Source: Biostraticola tofi (GTDB lineage: Bacteria > Pseudomonadota > Gammaproteobacteria > Enterobacterales > Enterobacteriaceae). Taken from it: DNA of 64,000 nucleotides. The stretch is from the NCBI RefSeq assembly GCF_004343195.1, contig NZ_SMCR01000002.1, forward strand, positions 486,390 through 550,389. Reading direction: 5' to 3'. The notes under the pieces are model-generated. The model was not told the DNA's origin. It did no database searches and was given only the letters and a program-made list of their open reading frames with translations. A program made the translations under genes and the position numbers. The first letter of the stretch is position 1, and the number at the start of each line of letters is the position of its first letter. Below are positions 22,800-34,040 of this stretch, piece by piece.

Positions 22800-23246
22800 T
22801 CACAGATTGACATAGCCGGAAACCCTGAACAGCCGCCGGCAATACTCGAGAAAATAACCATAAAGCACGCCCAGCAGCATGGAACCGATAGCATTGCCGG
22901 TTACCGCTGTCATGATCTGCTGCATATCCGCACCTACTGCCCACAAAATCAGCACATACACCGGCGACTGAAAGCTGACATAGGCCAGCAGATCGGTCAG
23001 ATTGCGTATCCACAGGCGATTGGGCGCATAGCGTCTGGCCAGTCGCATGGCTGCATCGCGATATTGTCCATAGGGCCAGGCGATGACAATGTTGACCGGG
23101 ATCGACAGCAGCCGGGAAGATAAAGATTGTTCGACGCTCATGCCTGACAGCAGGATTTCAATCGCCATGCCGGCGACAAAACAATATACCACCAGGGCAA
23201 AGGTGTCTGCCGCTGCACTACGCAAACGGGAAGATCGCCAGAACAT
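22800..23246 (-). CDS. alaE: L-alanine exporter AlaE
   Basis: AlaE exports L-alanine across the inner membrane and prevents toxic accumulation from alanyl peptides. With the ATG at 23244-23246 ([17 protein letters not shown]) it has 148 residues (E. coli AlaE, formerly YgaW, 149), with GGAG 8 bases upstream. The strongly conserved core is readable: [29 protein letters not shown] and [12 protein letters not shown]. About four membrane segments are predicted. In E. coli alaE lies far away (ygaW locus), so its place between cra and mraZ is a local difference from that map. Confidence 0.93.
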   Translation of the reverse strand: MFWRSSRLRSAAADTFALVVYCFVAGMAIEILLSGMSVEQSLSSRLLSIPVNIVIAWPYGQYRDAAMRLARRYAPNRLWIRNLTDLLAYVSFQSPVYVLILWAVGADMQQIMTAVTGNAIGSMLLGVLYGYFLEYCRRLFRVSGYVNL

Positions 23247-23996
23247 GCTGCTCGCTCCACTACTCAAAAAGGCCTGCTGAGGATCCGCTATAAGAAGTGT
23301 CACAGTCAATTGTAGCGGTATGATTTTGATGCTTAGAGTACATCACTGCATTGATATTTATAACTAGGCGAAAATATTTATTTTTAGCCAATTAGCAGAC
23401 TTAATGACTGGCTTTATCATTTTGGGTGCCTTAGCAGGCTATATCACACCGTTAACTTAAGAAAACTAAATGAATTCAAAGAATTGATAAAAAAGCGGCT
23501 ACCTGGTAGCTAAATATTCTTTTGCGGCAAATCGGCTTCAGGCGTATTATCCCCCCGGCCGTTTTAGGATTAATCCGTGCGACGCAATTAATGCAAGAAT
23601 TGTGGAATTAAAATGGTTGCAAAAACGCCACCCAGCAAGTAAATAAAAGTAAAGTTGTTATTTAATTAAGCCACTGGCGTTCATTGCTGCTGTTTAATTG
23701 GTTTAAAATAATTCCACAAGCATTAAACAGACTTTTGCTTAACCTGACGTGTAACCACGCGTTTTACTGCACGACGCAGGGGGGAGCCAGGGCTGAACGG
23801 AAGCTGACTTGGAAAGTACACGCCCCGCACAGATTCCAATTCGCTGTATTTGAGTCTTTTACATTTTTTTAAACGCATTCTCGGTAATTATGAATATCAT
23901 GATGTTATTTTTACGCTTTTTGATCGTCATTTTTCTAATTCCTCCCAATGGTTGTTACTCCTTACATAAATAATCCCTCGTAGACTCCTTAGTTAC
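23247..23996. other. 750-bp non-coding region upstream of mraZ
   Basis: This AT-rich stretch separates divergent alaE and mraZ. I find no credible gene: the longest frame (62 codons, 23684-23872) has no recognisable homology or good start. Small structures are visible, such as GCTAC-CTG-GTAGC near 23500 followed by an AT-rich tail. The region must contain the alaE promoter at its left end. The rest is unexplained; a degraded gene, extra mra promoters or an RNA are all possible. Confidence 0.6.
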
Positions 23997-24026
23997 TTGA
24001 CAATGTTTTATTACCATTCGTACACT
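23997..24026 (+). promoter_or_regulatory. mra promoter (Pmra) of the dcw cluster
   Basis: A perfect TTGACA (23997-24002) is separated by 18 bp from TACACT (24021-24026), placing transcription start near 24033, immediately before the MraZ box array. Pmra is known to drive much of the dcw cluster in E. coli. Confidence 0.8.
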
Positions 24027-24034
24027 CTTTTGCG

Positions 24035-24068
24035 TGGGGATTTGTGGGGTAAAGTGGTGTCTCTGGGT
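24035..24068 (+). promoter_or_regulatory. MraZ operator: TGGGG repeats at 10-bp spacing
   Basis: TGGGG at 24035 and 24045, TGGTG at 24055 and TGGGT at 24064 form a phased series with 5-bp spacers. MraZ is known to bind TGGGR direct repeats with 10-bp periodicity in front of its own gene and repress the promoter. The repeats overlap the start of transcription inferred from the TTGACA/TACACT promoter. Confidence 0.8.
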
Positions 24069-24088
24069 TTAAAGGGGTAGAACTGGGT

Positions 24089-24547
24089 ATGTTTCGTGGA
24101 GCAACCTTGGTTAACCTCGACAGCAAAGGCCGGCTTGGCGTGCCAACGCGATACCGAGAAAAGCTGCACGAGGAGTCGGATGGATTGATGGTCTGCACCA
24201 TCGATCTCCATCAGCCATGCCTGTTGCTTTACCCTTTACCCGAATGGGAGATTATCGAGCAGAAACTGTCGCGTTTATCGAGCATGAACCCACTGGAACG
24301 TCGCGTTCAACGCTTATTGCTTGGGCATGCAAGCGAGTGCCAGATGGACAATGCCGGCCGCATACTTATCGCGCAAACGCTAAGACTGCATGCCGGACTG
24401 ACCAAAGAAGTGATGCTGGTTGGACAATTCAACAAATTTGAATTGTGGGATGAACAGACCTGGTATCAACAAGTCAAGGAAGATATAGACGCTGAACAGT
24501 CCGCTCAGGAACCACTCTCTGACCGACTGCAAGACTTATCATTATAG
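24089..24547 (+). CDS. mraZ: transcriptional regulator MraZ
   Basis: MraZ is an AbrB-like DNA-binding ring protein that represses the dcw cluster promoter. The 152-residue protein matches E. coli in length and contains two MraZ folds, each with the DxxxR signature: [15 protein letters not shown] near the N-terminus and [14 protein letters not shown] near residue 90. It is the first gene of the cluster and lies just behind its own TGGGG operator. rsmH begins 2 bp after its stop. Confidence 0.97.
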   Translation: MFRGATLVNLDSKGRLGVPTRYREKLHEESDGLMVCTIDLHQPCLLLYPLPEWEIIEQKLSRLSSMNPLERRVQRLLLGHASECQMDNAGRILIAQTLRLHAGLTKEVMLVGQFNKFELWDEQTWYQQVKEDIDAEQSAQEPLSDRLQDLSL

Positions 24548-24549
24548 CC

Positions 24550-25494
24550 ATGTCAGAAAATTATACTCATACCACTGTTTTGCTTGATGAAGCAGTCAAC
24601 GGCCTCAACATACGTCCGGACGGGATTTATATAGACGGTACTTTTGGTCGCGGAGGGCATACCCGGCTTATTCTGTCTCAACTGGGACCAGAAGGCCGGT
24701 TGCTGGCTATCGACAGGGATCCTGAAGCGATCAAGGCTGCCGGTGAAATCAACGATCCTCGTTTCACCATTATTCACGGTCCCTTTTCCGAAATGGCCCG
24801 CTATATGTCAGAGCGGGGCCTTTGCGGTCAAGTAGACGGCATCCTGCTGGATCTGGGCGTGTCTTCTCCGCAGCTTGATTCCCCGGAACGCGGCTTTTCA
24901 TTCATGCGCAATGGCCCGCTGGACATGCGCATGGATACGACCCGCGGTCTGTCTGCGGCCGAGTGGCTGGTCAAGGCAGATGCCGACGATATCGCCTGGG
25001 TGTTGAAAACCTTCGGCGAAGAACGCTTTGCCAAACGTATCGCCCGCGCCATCGTGGAGAGAAATCTGCAGATGCCGATGACCACCACCCGCGAACTGGC
25101 CGAGCTTATTGCCGATGCCAGCCCGTTTCGCGACAAGCATAAGCATCCGGCGACCCGCAGCTTCCAGGCGATACGGATTTACATCAACAGCGAACTTGAA
25201 GAGATTGAAAAGGCGCTCGACGGTACGCTTGAGATCCTGGCGAACGGCGGCAGGCTATCGGTTATCAGTTTCCACTCGCTGGAAGATCGCCTGGTGAAGC
25301 GTTTTATCCGCCATCACAGCCGTGCGCCTCAGGTGCCTGCCGGCATGCCGCTGACTGAACAGCAGATTGCCGAATACGGCGGTGCCCGCCAGTTAAAAGC
25401 GGTAGGTAAAATGCAGCCGTCGGAGCAGGAAGTGGCCAATAATCCGCGTGCGCGCAGTTCAGTGCTGCGCTTTGCCGAGAAATTGGCGTCATGA
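24550..25494 (+). CDS. rsmH: 16S rRNA m4C1402 methyltransferase RsmH
   Basis: RsmH methylates N4 of C1402 in 16S rRNA using S-adenosylmethionine. The 314-residue protein (E. coli 313) has the SAM-binding [13 protein letters not shown] loop near residue 32-44, the DRDPEAI acidic motif, and the [14 protein letters not shown] block. The conserved [14 protein letters not shown] and [14 protein letters not shown] segments follow. The stop overlaps the ftsL start (ATGA), indicating translational coupling. Confidence 0.97.
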   Translation: MSENYTHTTVLLDEAVNGLNIRPDGIYIDGTFGRGGHTRLILSQLGPEGRLLAIDRDPEAIKAAGEINDPRFTIIHGPFSEMARYMSERGLCGQVDGILLDLGVSSPQLDSPERGFSFMRNGPLDMRMDTTRGLSAAEWLVKADADDIAWVLKTFGEERFAKRIARAIVERNLQMPMTTTRELAELIADASPFRDKHKHPATRSFQAIRIYINSELEEIEKALDGTLEILANGGRLSVISFHSLEDRLVKRFIRHHSRAPQVPAGMPLTEQQIAEYGGARQLKAVGKMQPSEQEVANNPRARSSVLRFAEKLAS

Positions 25495-25811
25495 TTGGCA
25501 ACGAGCGACATGGTCTGGTCGGGATCATTGGCGGCGATTTATTACGCCATGGCAAGCTGCCGGTTATTTTGCTGGTCGCGGTGGTTATTTCGGCGATTCT
25601 GGTGGTGACGACCGCCCATGAAACCCGCCGGTTAACGGCTCAGCGTGAGCAATTGGTGCTTGAGCGCGATGCGCTGGATATTGAATGGCGCAACCTGATA
25701 CTGGAAGAAAATGCCTTGGGCGATCACAGCCGGGTGGAACGAATCGCCACAGAAAAAATGCTGATGCAGCACGTGGATCCCTCACAAGAAAACATTGTGG
25801 TTCAACCATGA
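25491..25811 (+). CDS. ftsL: cell division protein FtsL
   Basis: FtsL is a bitopic inner-membrane protein that forms the FtsQLB complex and helps activate FtsWI at the septum. The 106-residue protein has a short cytoplasmic tail (1-22), one membrane helix (about 23-42, [20 protein letters not shown]) and a periplasmic leucine-zipper-like coiled coil containing [18 protein letters not shown]. It lacks about 15 N-terminal residues of the E. coli protein (121), but starts at the ATG overlapping the rsmH stop, so the shorter form is probably real. Confidence 0.95.
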   Translation: MIGNERHGLVGIIGGDLLRHGKLPVILLVAVVISAILVVTTAHETRRLTAQREQLVLERDALDIEWRNLILEENALGDHSRVERIATEKMLMQHVDPSQENIVVQP

Positions 25812-25836
25812 ACAGAGATGGATAGCTGAAATATAA

Positions 25837-27600
25837 ATGAAAGCCGCGCGAGCGATTAAACTTAAACGCCAGGAAGATCAGGCCAGCTTTGTCAGCTGGC
25901 GTTTTGCATTGCTGTGCGGTTGTATTCTGCTTGCGCTGGTTGGCCTGATGTCCCGCGTCGGCTATCTGCAGATTATCAATCCGGATAAACTGGTGCGCGA
26001 GGGCGACATGCGCTCGCTACGGGTGCAGGAAATCCCTACTGCGCGCGGCATGATAAGTGACCGGGCCGGCCGTCCGCTGGCGGTCAGCGTACCGGTGAAT
26101 GCCATCTGGGCCGATCCTAAAGACGTTAACGAGCGTGGCGGCGTGACGGCAGACAGTCGCTGGAAAGCACTGTCTGATGCACTGGGCGTACCCCTTGATC
26201 AGCTGTCGTCACGCATCAATGCCAATCCTAAAGGCCGCTTTGTTTATCTGGCCCGGCAGGTTAATCCGGCCATCGGCGACTATATCCACAAGCTCAAGCT
26301 GCCGGGCATCTTCCTGCGGCAGGAATCACGGCGCTACTATCCGGCAGGGCAGGTGACCGCCCATCTGATTGGTTTTACCAATATCGATAGCCAGGGTATT
26401 GAAGGGGTTGAAAAAAGCTTCGATCGCTGGCTGACCGGCCAGCCGGGCGAGCGCACCGTGCGCAAGGACCGCTTCGGCCGAGTGATTGAAGACATTTCTT
26501 CGGTAGACAGCCAGGCGGCACACAATCTGGCGCTGAGCATCGACGAACGGTTGCAAGCGCTGGTCTACCGTGAGTTGAATAATGCGGTGGCCTTCAATAA
26601 AGCCGAGTCCGGTACCGCAGTGCTGGTTGACGTTAATACCGGCGAAGTGCTGGCGATGGCCAACAGTCCTTCCTACAATCCCAACAACCTGACCGGCACG
26701 CCCAAAGATGTCATGCGCAACCGCGCCATCACCGATATTTTCGAACCCGGCTCCACCGTGAAGCCGATGGTGGTGATGACCGCTCTGCAGCGCGGGGTTA
26801 TTCGTGAAAACAGCGTGCTCAACACCTTGCCCTATTATGTTAACGGCCATGAAATCAAAGATGTGGCGCGCTACAGTGAATTGACCCTGACCGGGGTATT
26901 ACAGAAATCGAGTAACGTCGGCGTTTCCAAGCTGGCGTTAGCGATGCCTTCCGCAGCGCTGGTAGAAACTTACTCGCGTTTCGGATTGGGTAAGGCGACC
27001 AATTTGGGGCTGGTCGGAGAAAGCAGTGGCTTATATCCCCATAAACAACGGTGGTCTGACATAGAGAGGGCCACCTTCTCTTTTGGCTACGGGCTGATGG
27101 TAACGCCGTTACAGTTAGCGCGAGTCTATGCCTCCATCGGCAGCCTGGGCGTTCTGCGTCCATTGTCGATAACTAAAGTCGACCCGCCGGTTGCCGGCGA
27201 GCGTATTTTCCCTGAGTCCCTGGTACGCACCGTGGTTCACATGATGGAAAGCGTCGCCCTGCCTGGCGGCGGCGGGACCAAGGCGGCCATCAAGGGCTAC
27301 CGTATCGCGATTAAAACCGGTACGGCGAAAAAAGTCGGCCCGGATGGGAAATACATCAATAAATACATCGCCTACACTGCAGGCGTTGCGCCTGCCAGCA
27401 ATCCCCGCTTTGCCCTGGTAGTGGTGATAAATGACCCGCAGGCCGGCAAATACTATGGTGGTGCGGTATCCGCACCGGTGTTCGGCGCCATCATGGGCGG
27501 TGTATTGCGTACCATGAATATTGAACCCGATGCGCTGAACACCGGGGAAAAAAATGACATGCTAACTAATCGAGAAGAGGCATCAGGTGGTCGATCGTAA
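25837..27600 (+). CDS. ftsI: septal peptidoglycan transpeptidase FtsI (PBP3)
   Basis: FtsI cross-links septal peptidoglycan together with FtsW and is the target of PBP3-specific beta-lactams. The 587-residue protein (E. coli 588) has a membrane anchor (about 18-40), a pedestal domain starting with the [17 protein letters not shown] region, and a transpeptidase domain. The active-site Ser lies in PGSTVKPM (about 306), the second motif is SSN (about 358) and the third is KTGTAKK (about 493). Its end overlaps the murE start by 14 bp. Confidence 0.98.
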   Translation: MKAARAIKLKRQEDQASFVSWRFALLCGCILLALVGLMSRVGYLQIINPDKLVREGDMRSLRVQEIPTARGMISDRAGRPLAVSVPVNAIWADPKDVNERGGVTADSRWKALSDALGVPLDQLSSRINANPKGRFVYLARQVNPAIGDYIHKLKLPGIFLRQESRRYYPAGQVTAHLIGFTNIDSQGIEGVEKSFDRWLTGQPGERTVRKDRFGRVIEDISSVDSQAAHNLALSIDERLQALVYRELNNAVAFNKAESGTAVLVDVNTGEVLAMANSPSYNPNNLTGTPKDVMRNRAITDIFEPGSTVKPMVVMTALQRGVIRENSVLNTLPYYVNGHEIKDVARYSELTLTGVLQKSSNVGVSKLALAMPSAALVETYSRFGLGKATNLGLVGESSGLYPHKQRWSDIERATFSFGYGLMVTPLQLARVYASIGSLGVLRPLSITKVDPPVAGERIFPESLVRTVVHMMESVALPGGGGTKAAIKGYRIAIKTGTAKKVGPDGKYINKYIAYTAGVAPASNPRFALVVVINDPQAGKYYGGAVSAPVFGAIMGGVLRTMNIEPDALNTGEKNDMLTNREEASGGRS

Positions 27601-29074
27601 TTTGCGCGAACTGCTTGCTCCCTGGGTGCCTGAGGCACCCGAGCGGCAGTTAAGAGAAATGGCACTGGACAGCCGCACCGCGGCGTGCGGGGACCTGTTC
27701 GTGGCTGTCGCCGGCCACAGCCTGGATGGTCGCCGCTTTATTTCCCAGGCTATTGCGCAAGGGGTTGCCGCCGTTATCGCTGAAGCGGACCAAGAGGCAG
27801 CCGATGGCGAGATGCGTGAGATACATGGCGTGCCGGTGATTTATCTGAATGGCCTGAACCAGCGTCTGTCTGAACTGGCAGGGCGCTTTTATCACCAACC
27901 GTCAGCCGCATTACAGCTGGTCGGCGTGACCGGCACCAACGGAAAAACCACCACCGCCCATTTACTGGCGCAGTGGGCGAAATTGCTGGGCGAAACCAGC
28001 GCAGTCATGGGCACGGTCGGCAATGGCCTGTTTGGTCAGATTACCCCGGCAGAGAACACCACCGGTTCGGCAGTCGATATCCAGCATTCCCTAAGTCAGC
28101 TCGCGAGTCAGGGCGCAACCTTCACCGCCATGGAAGTCTCTTCTCATGGGCTGGTGCAGCATCGGGTTGAGGATCTGCACTTTGCGGCGGCGGTATTTAC
28201 CAACCTGAGCCGCGACCATCTGGATTACCATGGCGATATGGCCGCCTATGAAGCGGCCAAATGGCAGCTGTTTTCCCGCTTGAAGGTCGGCGGTCGCATT
28301 ATTAATGCCGATGATGAAGTAGGCCGACGCTGGTTGTCATCACTGCCTGAGGCGGTCGCTGTGTCAGTGAATAATCGCCTACCTGAAAGCTGGACCGGGC
28401 AATGGCTGGCGGCAGAAACCATCCGCTACCATTATGCCGGCGCCGAGATAAGCTTCAAATCCAGTTGGGGCAACGGCGTTATCCACAGCCGCCTGATTGG
28501 CGAGTTTAATGTCAGTAATCTGTTGCTGGCGCTGGGTACGCTGCTTTCACTGGGCTACCCCCTTGATGAATTGCAATCGAGCGCCGCCCGGCTGCAGTCG
28601 GTCTGCGGCCGTATGGAGGTATTCCACTCTGCCGGCAAGCCGACGGTGGTGGTCGATTATGCCCACACACCGGATGCATTGGAAAAAGCCCTGGCGGCGG
28701 CAAGGCTGCACTGTAATGGCAAGCTTTGGTGTGTGTTCGGCTGTGGCGGTGATCGTGATAAAGGTAAGCGCCCACTTATGGGCGGTATTGCCGAGCAGTA
28801 TGCGGATCGCGTGGTAATTACCGATGATAATCCGCGCAGTGAAGCCCCGGAAGCTATTATCCAGGATATTCTGTCTGGCCTGCTGGATGCGGCTAAAGCC
28901 ATTACCATTCCCGGCAGAGCCGAAGCCGTGACCAGCGCCATCATGCAGGCCGGCGAGCAGGATCTGGTGTTGGTGGCCGGTAAAGGCCATGAAGATTACC
29001 AGATTATCGGCCAGCGGCGCCTGGACTACTCTGACCGCACTACGGTGTCACGGTTACTCGGGGTGATTGCATGA
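27587..29074 (+). CDS. murE: UDP-MurNAc-L-Ala-D-Glu:meso-DAP ligase MurE
   Basis: MurE adds meso-diaminopimelate to the peptidoglycan precursor in the cytoplasm. The 495-residue length equals E. coli. It has the N-terminal UDP-binding domain, the ATP loop [10 protein letters not shown] (about 112-121), the central [13 protein letters not shown] block, and the DNPR motif ([11 protein letters not shown], about 410) that selects diaminopimelate over lysine. The start is GTG at 27587-27589 inside the end of ftsI. Its stop overlaps the murF start by 4 bp. Confidence 0.98.
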   Translation: MVDRNLRELLAPWVPEAPERQLREMALDSRTAACGDLFVAVAGHSLDGRRFISQAIAQGVAAVIAEADQEAADGEMREIHGVPVIYLNGLNQRLSELAGRFYHQPSAALQLVGVTGTNGKTTTAHLLAQWAKLLGETSAVMGTVGNGLFGQITPAENTTGSAVDIQHSLSQLASQGATFTAMEVSSHGLVQHRVEDLHFAAAVFTNLSRDHLDYHGDMAAYEAAKWQLFSRLKVGGRIINADDEVGRRWLSSLPEAVAVSVNNRLPESWTGQWLAAETIRYHYAGAEISFKSSWGNGVIHSRLIGEFNVSNLLLALGTLLSLGYPLDELQSSAARLQSVCGRMEVFHSAGKPTVVVDYAHTPDALEKALAAARLHCNGKLWCVFGCGGDRDKGKRPLMGGIAEQYADRVVITDDNPRSEAPEAIIQDILSGLLDAAKAITIPGRAEAVTSAIMQAGEQDLVLVAGKGHEDYQIIGQRRLDYSDRTTVSRLLGVIA

Positions 29075-30435
29075 TTAACGTCACCTTGAAAGCCCTGGCC
29101 TCGATACTTGCTGCTGAACTTATCGGCGCCGATGCCAACGTAGCCAGCGTCACCACCGATTCGCGTAAAATTGACGCCGATGGCCTGTTTGTGGCCCTGA
29201 AAGGCGATAATTTTGATGCCCATGATTTTGCCGAACAGGCGATAGCCGCCGGTGCTAAAGCGTTGCTGGTCAGTAAACGCTTACCAATTGATGTTTCGCA
29301 ACTGCTGGTAACCGATACGCGGCTGGCGCTGGGTCAATTGGGCGCCTGGGTTCGCCAGCAGGTCCCCGCCAAAGTGGTCGCCCTGACCGGTTCTTCCGGG
29401 AAAACGTCGGTGAAAGAAATGACCGCAGCGATCCTGCGTCAGTGCGGGCAGGTGCGGTATACCGCCGGAAACTTCAATAATGACATCGGCGTGCCGCTGA
29501 CGCTGTTGCGTCTGACGGCTGAAGATGATTTTGCCGTCATCGAGCTGGGCGCCAATCACAAGGGTGAAATTGCTTATACCACCGATCTGGTCCGCCCGCA
29601 GAGTGCGCTGGTCAATAACCTGTCGGCCGCTCATCTGGCCGGCTTCGGTTCTCTGACCGGCGTGGCCCAGGCCAAAGGTGAAATTTTCGGCAGCCTGCCG
29701 GCCGATGGCATCGCTATCATCAATGCCGACAGCCACGACTGGCCGCACTGGCAGGAAACGTTGCATCGCAAACAGGTGTGGCGCTTTTCTGCCCAGGATC
29801 ATCAGGATGATGTCGATTTTTACGCCACCGATATTCAGTCCGGCAATCCGGGCGTCAGCTTTACCCTGCACTCTCCTGCGGGGAGTGTGGTCGTCAATCT
29901 GCCGCTGCCCGGTCGACACAATGTGGCCAATGCACTGGCTGCCGCCGCCCTGGCGCTGTCGGTTGGAGCTCCGCTCAGTGCCGTCAAGACCGGGCTGAGC
30001 GAATTAGAGGCTGTGCCCGGCCGCCTGTTCCCGATTGCACTGGGGCCAGGAAAATTGCTGCTGGATGACAGCTATAACGCCAATGTCGGCTCGATGACCG
30101 CCGCCGGCCAAGTGCTGGCTGAGATGCCGGGCTACCGGGTGATGGTCACCGGCGATATGGCTGAGTTGGGCGACGAACAGCAGGAGTGCCATCGCCAGGT
30201 CGGCGAGGCCCTGCAGATTGCCGGTATTGATAAAGTGCTGAGCGTCGGCGCGTTGAGCCATTTGCTCAGCGAGGCCAGCGGCTGCGGCGAACATTTTCCC
30301 GATAAAGCGTCGCTGACTTCCCGTCTGACGCAGTTACTGTCTGAGCATGCGGTCATTACCGTGTTAGTCAAGGGTTCACGGAGTGCCGCAATGGAGCAGG
30401 TAGTACGTGCGTTACAGGAGAAAGCATCATGTTAG
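29071..30435 (+). CDS. murF: UDP-MurNAc-tripeptide:D-Ala-D-Ala ligase MurF
   Basis: MurF adds D-alanyl-D-alanine to complete the UDP-MurNAc pentapeptide. The protein is 454 residues (E. coli 452). It has the ATP loop [14 protein letters not shown] (about 105-118), [13 protein letters not shown], the [13 protein letters not shown] metal-binding region and the C-terminal [11 protein letters not shown] block (about 332). ATGA overlaps the murE stop, and the end overlaps mraY by 7 bp. Confidence 0.97.
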   Translation: MINVTLKALASILAAELIGADANVASVTTDSRKIDADGLFVALKGDNFDAHDFAEQAIAAGAKALLVSKRLPIDVSQLLVTDTRLALGQLGAWVRQQVPAKVVALTGSSGKTSVKEMTAAILRQCGQVRYTAGNFNNDIGVPLTLLRLTAEDDFAVIELGANHKGEIAYTTDLVRPQSALVNNLSAAHLAGFGSLTGVAQAKGEIFGSLPADGIAIINADSHDWPHWQETLHRKQVWRFSAQDHQDDVDFYATDIQSGNPGVSFTLHSPAGSVVVNLPLPGRHNVANALAAAALALSVGAPLSAVKTGLSELEAVPGRLFPIALGPGKLLLDDSYNANVGSMTAAGQVLAEMPGYRVMVTGDMAELGDEQQECHRQVGEALQIAGIDKVLSVGALSHLLSEASGCGEHFPDKASLTSRLTQLLSEHAVITVLVKGSRSAAMEQVVRALQEKASC

Positions 30436-31511
30436 TCTGGCTGGCCGAGCATCTGGTCCCGTTTTATTCCGGCTTCAACGTCTTTTCATATTTGACGTTC
30501 CGCGCCATCGTCAGCTTGCTGACGGCGTTGTTTATCTCATTGTGGCTGGGCCCGCGCATGATCGCCTGGCTGCAGAAACTGCAGATTGGCCAGGTAGTGC
30601 GTAACGACGGTCCTGAGTCCCATTTCAGCAAACGCGGAACGCCGACCATGGGCGGGCTGATGATCCTGGCATCGATCACCGTTTCAGTGATGATGTGGGC
30701 TTATCCCTCCAATCCTTATGTCTGGTGCGTGCTGTTTGTACTGCTGGGTTTCGGCGTAGTGGGCTTTATCGATGACTACCGCAAGGTGGTGCGCAAGGAT
30801 ACCAAGGGGCTGATTGCTCGCTGGAAGTATTTCTGGCAGTCGGTGATTGCCATTGTGGTGGCTTTTGTGATGTTCACTATCGGCAAAGACACGCCGGCTA
30901 CCCAGCTGGTCGTGCCGTTCTTCAAGGACATCATGCCTCAGCTAGGCCTGTGGTACATGGTGCTGGCGTATTTCGTGATTGTCGGTACCAGTAACGCCGT
31001 CAACCTGACCGACGGACTCGATGGGCTGGCCATTATGCCGACGGTATTTGTCGCCGCCGGGCTGGCGCTGGTGGCATGGGCCACCGGCAACATGAATTTT
31101 GCCGGTTACCTGCATATTCCCTATATCCGTTTCGCCGGGGAGCTGGTTATCGTTTGTACCGCCATCGTCGGCGCCGGGCTGGGTTTCCTGTGGTTTAACA
31201 CCTACCCGGCCCAGGTGTTTATGGGCGATGTCGGCTCGCTGGCGCTGGGCGGCGCGCTTGGCACTATTGCCGTGCTGCTGCGTCAGGAATTCCTGCTGGT
31301 GATCATGGGCGGCGTGTTTGTGGTCGAGACCCTGTCGGTCATCCTGCAGGTCGGTTCGTTCAAACTGCGCGGTCAGCGGATTTTCCGCATGGCGCCGATT
31401 CATCATCATTACGAATTGAAAGGCTGGCCGGAACCTCGGGTCATCGTGCGTTTTTGGATTATTTCACTGATGCTGGTCCTGATTGGACTGGCTACGCTCA
31501 AGGTGCGTTAA
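30429..31511 (+). CDS. mraY: phospho-MurNAc-pentapeptide transferase MraY
   Basis: MraY transfers phospho-MurNAc-pentapeptide to undecaprenyl phosphate, forming lipid I in the inner membrane. The 360-residue protein equals E. coli in length and has about ten membrane helices. Conserved cytoplasmic motifs are [21 protein letters not shown] (Asp pair), [13 protein letters not shown] and the histidine-rich [14 protein letters not shown] (about 322-336). It overlaps murF at its start and ends 2 bp before murD. Confidence 0.98.
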   Translation: MLVWLAEHLVPFYSGFNVFSYLTFRAIVSLLTALFISLWLGPRMIAWLQKLQIGQVVRNDGPESHFSKRGTPTMGGLMILASITVSVMMWAYPSNPYVWCVLFVLLGFGVVGFIDDYRKVVRKDTKGLIARWKYFWQSVIAIVVAFVMFTIGKDTPATQLVVPFFKDIMPQLGLWYMVLAYFVIVGTSNAVNLTDGLDGLAIMPTVFVAAGLALVAWATGNMNFAGYLHIPYIRFAGELVIVCTAIVGAGLGFLWFNTYPAQVFMGDVGSLALGGALGTIAVLLRQEFLLVIMGGVFVVETLSVILQVGSFKLRGQRIFRMAPIHHHYELKGWPEPRVIVRFWIISLMLVLIGLATLKVR

Positions 31512-31513
31512 CC

Positions 31514-32830
31514 ATGGCGGACTATCAGGGTAAAAAAGTGGTCATTATCGGGCTGGGCCTGACCGGGCTCTCCTGTGTTGATTTCTTTGTCGCCCGTGGC
31601 GTAACGCCGCGGGTGATGGATACCCGCTTCAGTCCGCCTGGGCTGGATAAGCTCGACGCCGACATCGAGCGCCATCTGGGCAGCCTCAACGAAAACTGGC
31701 TGCTTGAGGCCGACCTCATCGTGGCCAGTCCGGGTGTGGCGCTGTTCACGCCAGAACTCAGCGCCGCTGCCGATGCCGGAGTGGACATCGTCGGTGATAT
31801 CGAACTGTTCTGCCGCGAAGTCAGGGCGCCGATTATTGCTATTACCGGCTCCAACGGTAAAAGCACCGTGACGGTACTGGTGGGCGAAATGGCCCGCCAG
31901 GCCGGCTGGCAGGTTGGTGTGGGCGGCAATATCGGCCTGCCGGCGCTGATGCTGCTTGACCAGCCGGCCCGGTTGTATGTGCTGGAGCTGTCGAGCTTCC
32001 AGCTGGAGACCACCTCCAGCCTTCGGGCGGCGGCGGCGACCATACTCAATGTGACTGAAGATCATATGAACCGCTACCCACTGGGTATGCAGCAGTATCG
32101 CGCGGCTAAATTACGGATTTATGACCAGGCCGCAACCGGTGTGATAAATGCAGAAGACCCGCTGACCCGTCCTGTGCGGGCCGGCAACCTGCAGTGTCTG
32201 AGTTTCGGCGCAGCCTCAGGCGACTATCGGTTAACCGGCCCGGCAGACGATCAGTGGCTTGAGGTCAAAGGTGAACGGCTGCTGGCGGTAACGGAAATGA
32301 AGCTTACCGGTCGCCACAACTATACCAATGCCCTGGCGGCGTTGGCGCTGGCTGATGCCGCCGGCATCCCGCGCGTGGCCTCCCTGGCGGCGTTGAAAAC
32401 CTTCACCGGGCTGACGCACCGTTTTCAGCTGGCATGGGAAAACCGCGGCGTGCGCTGGATAAATGATTCCAAGGCCACCAATGTCGGCAGCACCGAAGCG
32501 GCGCTGAACGGCTTACATGTTGCTGGAACGCTGCATCTGCTGCTGGGCGGCGATGGCAAATCGGCCGACTTTACGCCGCTGCTGCCGCATCTGCAGGGTG
32601 AAGGCATCCGGCTTTACTGTTTTGGCCGTGACGGTGCAGCGCTGGCGTCGTTACGTCCCGAGGTGTCCGAACTGACTGAAACCATGGAACAGGCGATGCG
32701 CCTGATTGCCGCACGAACCGGCAAAGGCGACATGGTGCTGTTGTCTCCCGCCTGCGCCAGTCTGGATCAGTTCAAGAGCTTTGAACAACGCGGCGATGAT
32801 TTTGTCCGACTGGCAAAGGAGCTTGGCTGA
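31514..32830 (+). CDS. murD: UDP-MurNAc-L-alanine:D-glutamate ligase MurD
   Basis: MurD adds D-glutamate to UDP-MurNAc-L-alanine. The ATG at 31514 ([18 protein letters not shown]) gives 438 residues, the E. coli length; an earlier start inside mraY would add 20 foreign residues. Visible: N-terminal Rossmann-like UDP site [11 protein letters not shown] loop [10 protein letters not shown] (about 110-119), the [11 protein letters not shown] block and the [12 protein letters not shown] block (about 316). The stop lies 1 bp before the ftsW ATG. Confidence 0.98.
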   Translation: MADYQGKKVVIIGLGLTGLSCVDFFVARGVTPRVMDTRFSPPGLDKLDADIERHLGSLNENWLLEADLIVASPGVALFTPELSAAADAGVDIVGDIELFCREVRAPIIAITGSNGKSTVTVLVGEMARQAGWQVGVGGNIGLPALMLLDQPARLYVLELSSFQLETTSSLRAAAATILNVTEDHMNRYPLGMQQYRAAKLRIYDQAATGVINAEDPLTRPVRAGNLQCLSFGAASGDYRLTGPADDQWLEVKGERLLAVTEMKLTGRHNYTNALAALALADAAGIPRVASLAALKTFTGLTHRFQLAWENRGVRWINDSKATNVGSTEAALNGLHVAGTLHLLLGGDGKSADFTPLLPHLQGEGIRLYCFGRDGAALASLRPEVSELTETMEQAMRLIAARTGKGDMVLLSPACASLDQFKSFEQRGDDFVRLAKELG

Positions 32831-32831
32831 T

Positions 32832-34040
32832 ATGCGGATAAAAATGCCGGTAATGTTCAGTTCACAGGGGATGAAAGACTGGATCATGGGCGTGCGTGAA
32901 GCCGAGGCGCCGACTCAGCTGCTGTATGATCGCACGCTGCTGTGGCTGACGTTTGGCCTGGCCTGCATCGGTTTTATCATGGTGACGTCGGCATCAATGC
33001 CGATTGGACAGCGTTTGTCGGATGATCCGTTTTTCTTCGCCAAGCGGGATGGTTTTTATCTGGTGCTGGCGTTCGGCCTGTCGCTGATTACCCTGCGGGT
33101 GCCGATGGAAATCTGGCAGCGCTACAGTTCCATCATGCTGCTGATGACCATTGTCCTGCTGCTGGTGGTGCTGGTGGTCGGCAGCTCGGTCAACGGGGCT
33201 TCCCGCTGGATAGCCCTGGGGCCGCTGCGTATCCAGCCGGCGGAATTGTCCAAGCTGGCGCTGTTCTGCTATCTGGCCAGCTATCTGGTGCGCAAGGTCG
33301 AGGAAGTGCGCAGCAATTTCTGGGGCTTCTGCAAACCCATGGGCGTGATGGTGGTGCTGGCTGTATTGCTGCTGGCGCAGCCCGATCTGGGTACGGTAGT
33401 GGTGCTGTTCGTCACTACCCTGGCAATGCTGTTTCTGGCAGGGGCTAAACTGTGGCAGTTCCTGTCGATTATCGGTTCGGGGATTTTCGCGGTGGTGCTG
33501 CTGATTATCGCAGAACCCTACCGTATGCGACGGGTGACCTCGTTCTGGAATCCCTGGGAGGATCCGTTCGGCAGCGGCTATCAGCTGACCCAGTCGCTGA
33601 TGGCCTTTGGCCGCGGGGAATTTTGGGGACAGGGTCTGGGCAATTCGGTACAAAAACTTGAATATCTGCCGGAAGCCCACACCGACTTTATTTTTGCCAT
33701 TCTGGGCGAAGAACTTGGATATTTCGGCGTTGTTTTAGCGCTGTTAATGGTATTCTTCGTCGCTTTTCGCGCTATGTCGATTGGTCGTAAGGCGTTAGAG
33801 ATCGATCAGCGTTTTTCCGGTTTCCTGGCCTGCGCCATCGGCATCTGGTTCAGCTTCCAGGCGCTGGTCAATGTCGGTGCCGCCGCCGGCATGCTGCCGA
33901 CCAAAGGCCTGACGCTGCCGCTGATAAGCTACGGTGGTTCCAGTCTGCTGATTATGTCCACCGCTATCGTGCTGTTGCTGCGTATCGATTATGAAACGCG
34001 CCTGACTAAAGCCCAGGCGTTTGTAAGGAGTGCCCGATGA
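32832..34040 (+). CDS. ftsW: septal peptidoglycan polymerase FtsW
   Basis: FtsW is the SEDS-family glycosyltransferase that polymerises septal glycan with FtsI. I start at the ATG at 32832, 1 bp after murD, with AAGGAG 10 bases upstream, giving 402 residues. E. coli has 414; the difference is in the variable cytoplasmic N-terminus. Ten membrane helices are predicted. SEDS hallmarks: [21 protein letters not shown], the loop around [15 protein letters not shown], and [15 protein letters not shown] near the C-terminus. It overlaps murG by 4 bp. Confidence 0.96.
   Translation: MRIKMPVMFSSQGMKDWIMGVREAEAPTQLLYDRTLLWLTFGLACIGFIMVTSASMPIGQRLSDDPFFFAKRDGFYLVLAFGLSLITLRVPMEIWQRYSSIMLLMTIVLLLVVLVVGSSVNGASRWIALGPLRIQPAELSKLALFCYLASYLVRKVEEVRSNFWGFCKPMGVMVVLAVLLLAQPDLGTVVVLFVTTLAMLFLAGAKLWQFLSIIGSGIFAVVLLIIAEPYRMRRVTSFWNPWEDPFGSGYQLTQSLMAFGRGEFWGQGLGNSVQKLEYLPEAHTDFIFAILGEELGYFGVVLALLMVFFVAFRAMSIGRKALEIDQRFSGFLACAIGIWFSFQALVNVGAAAGMLPTKGLTLPLISYGGSSLLIMSTAIVLLLRIDYETRLTKAQAFVRSAR

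Noticed and set aside
23684-23872. 62-codon frame upstream of mraZ
   Set aside because: No convincing ribosome-binding site and no recognisable similarity; likely chance in AT-rich DNA.
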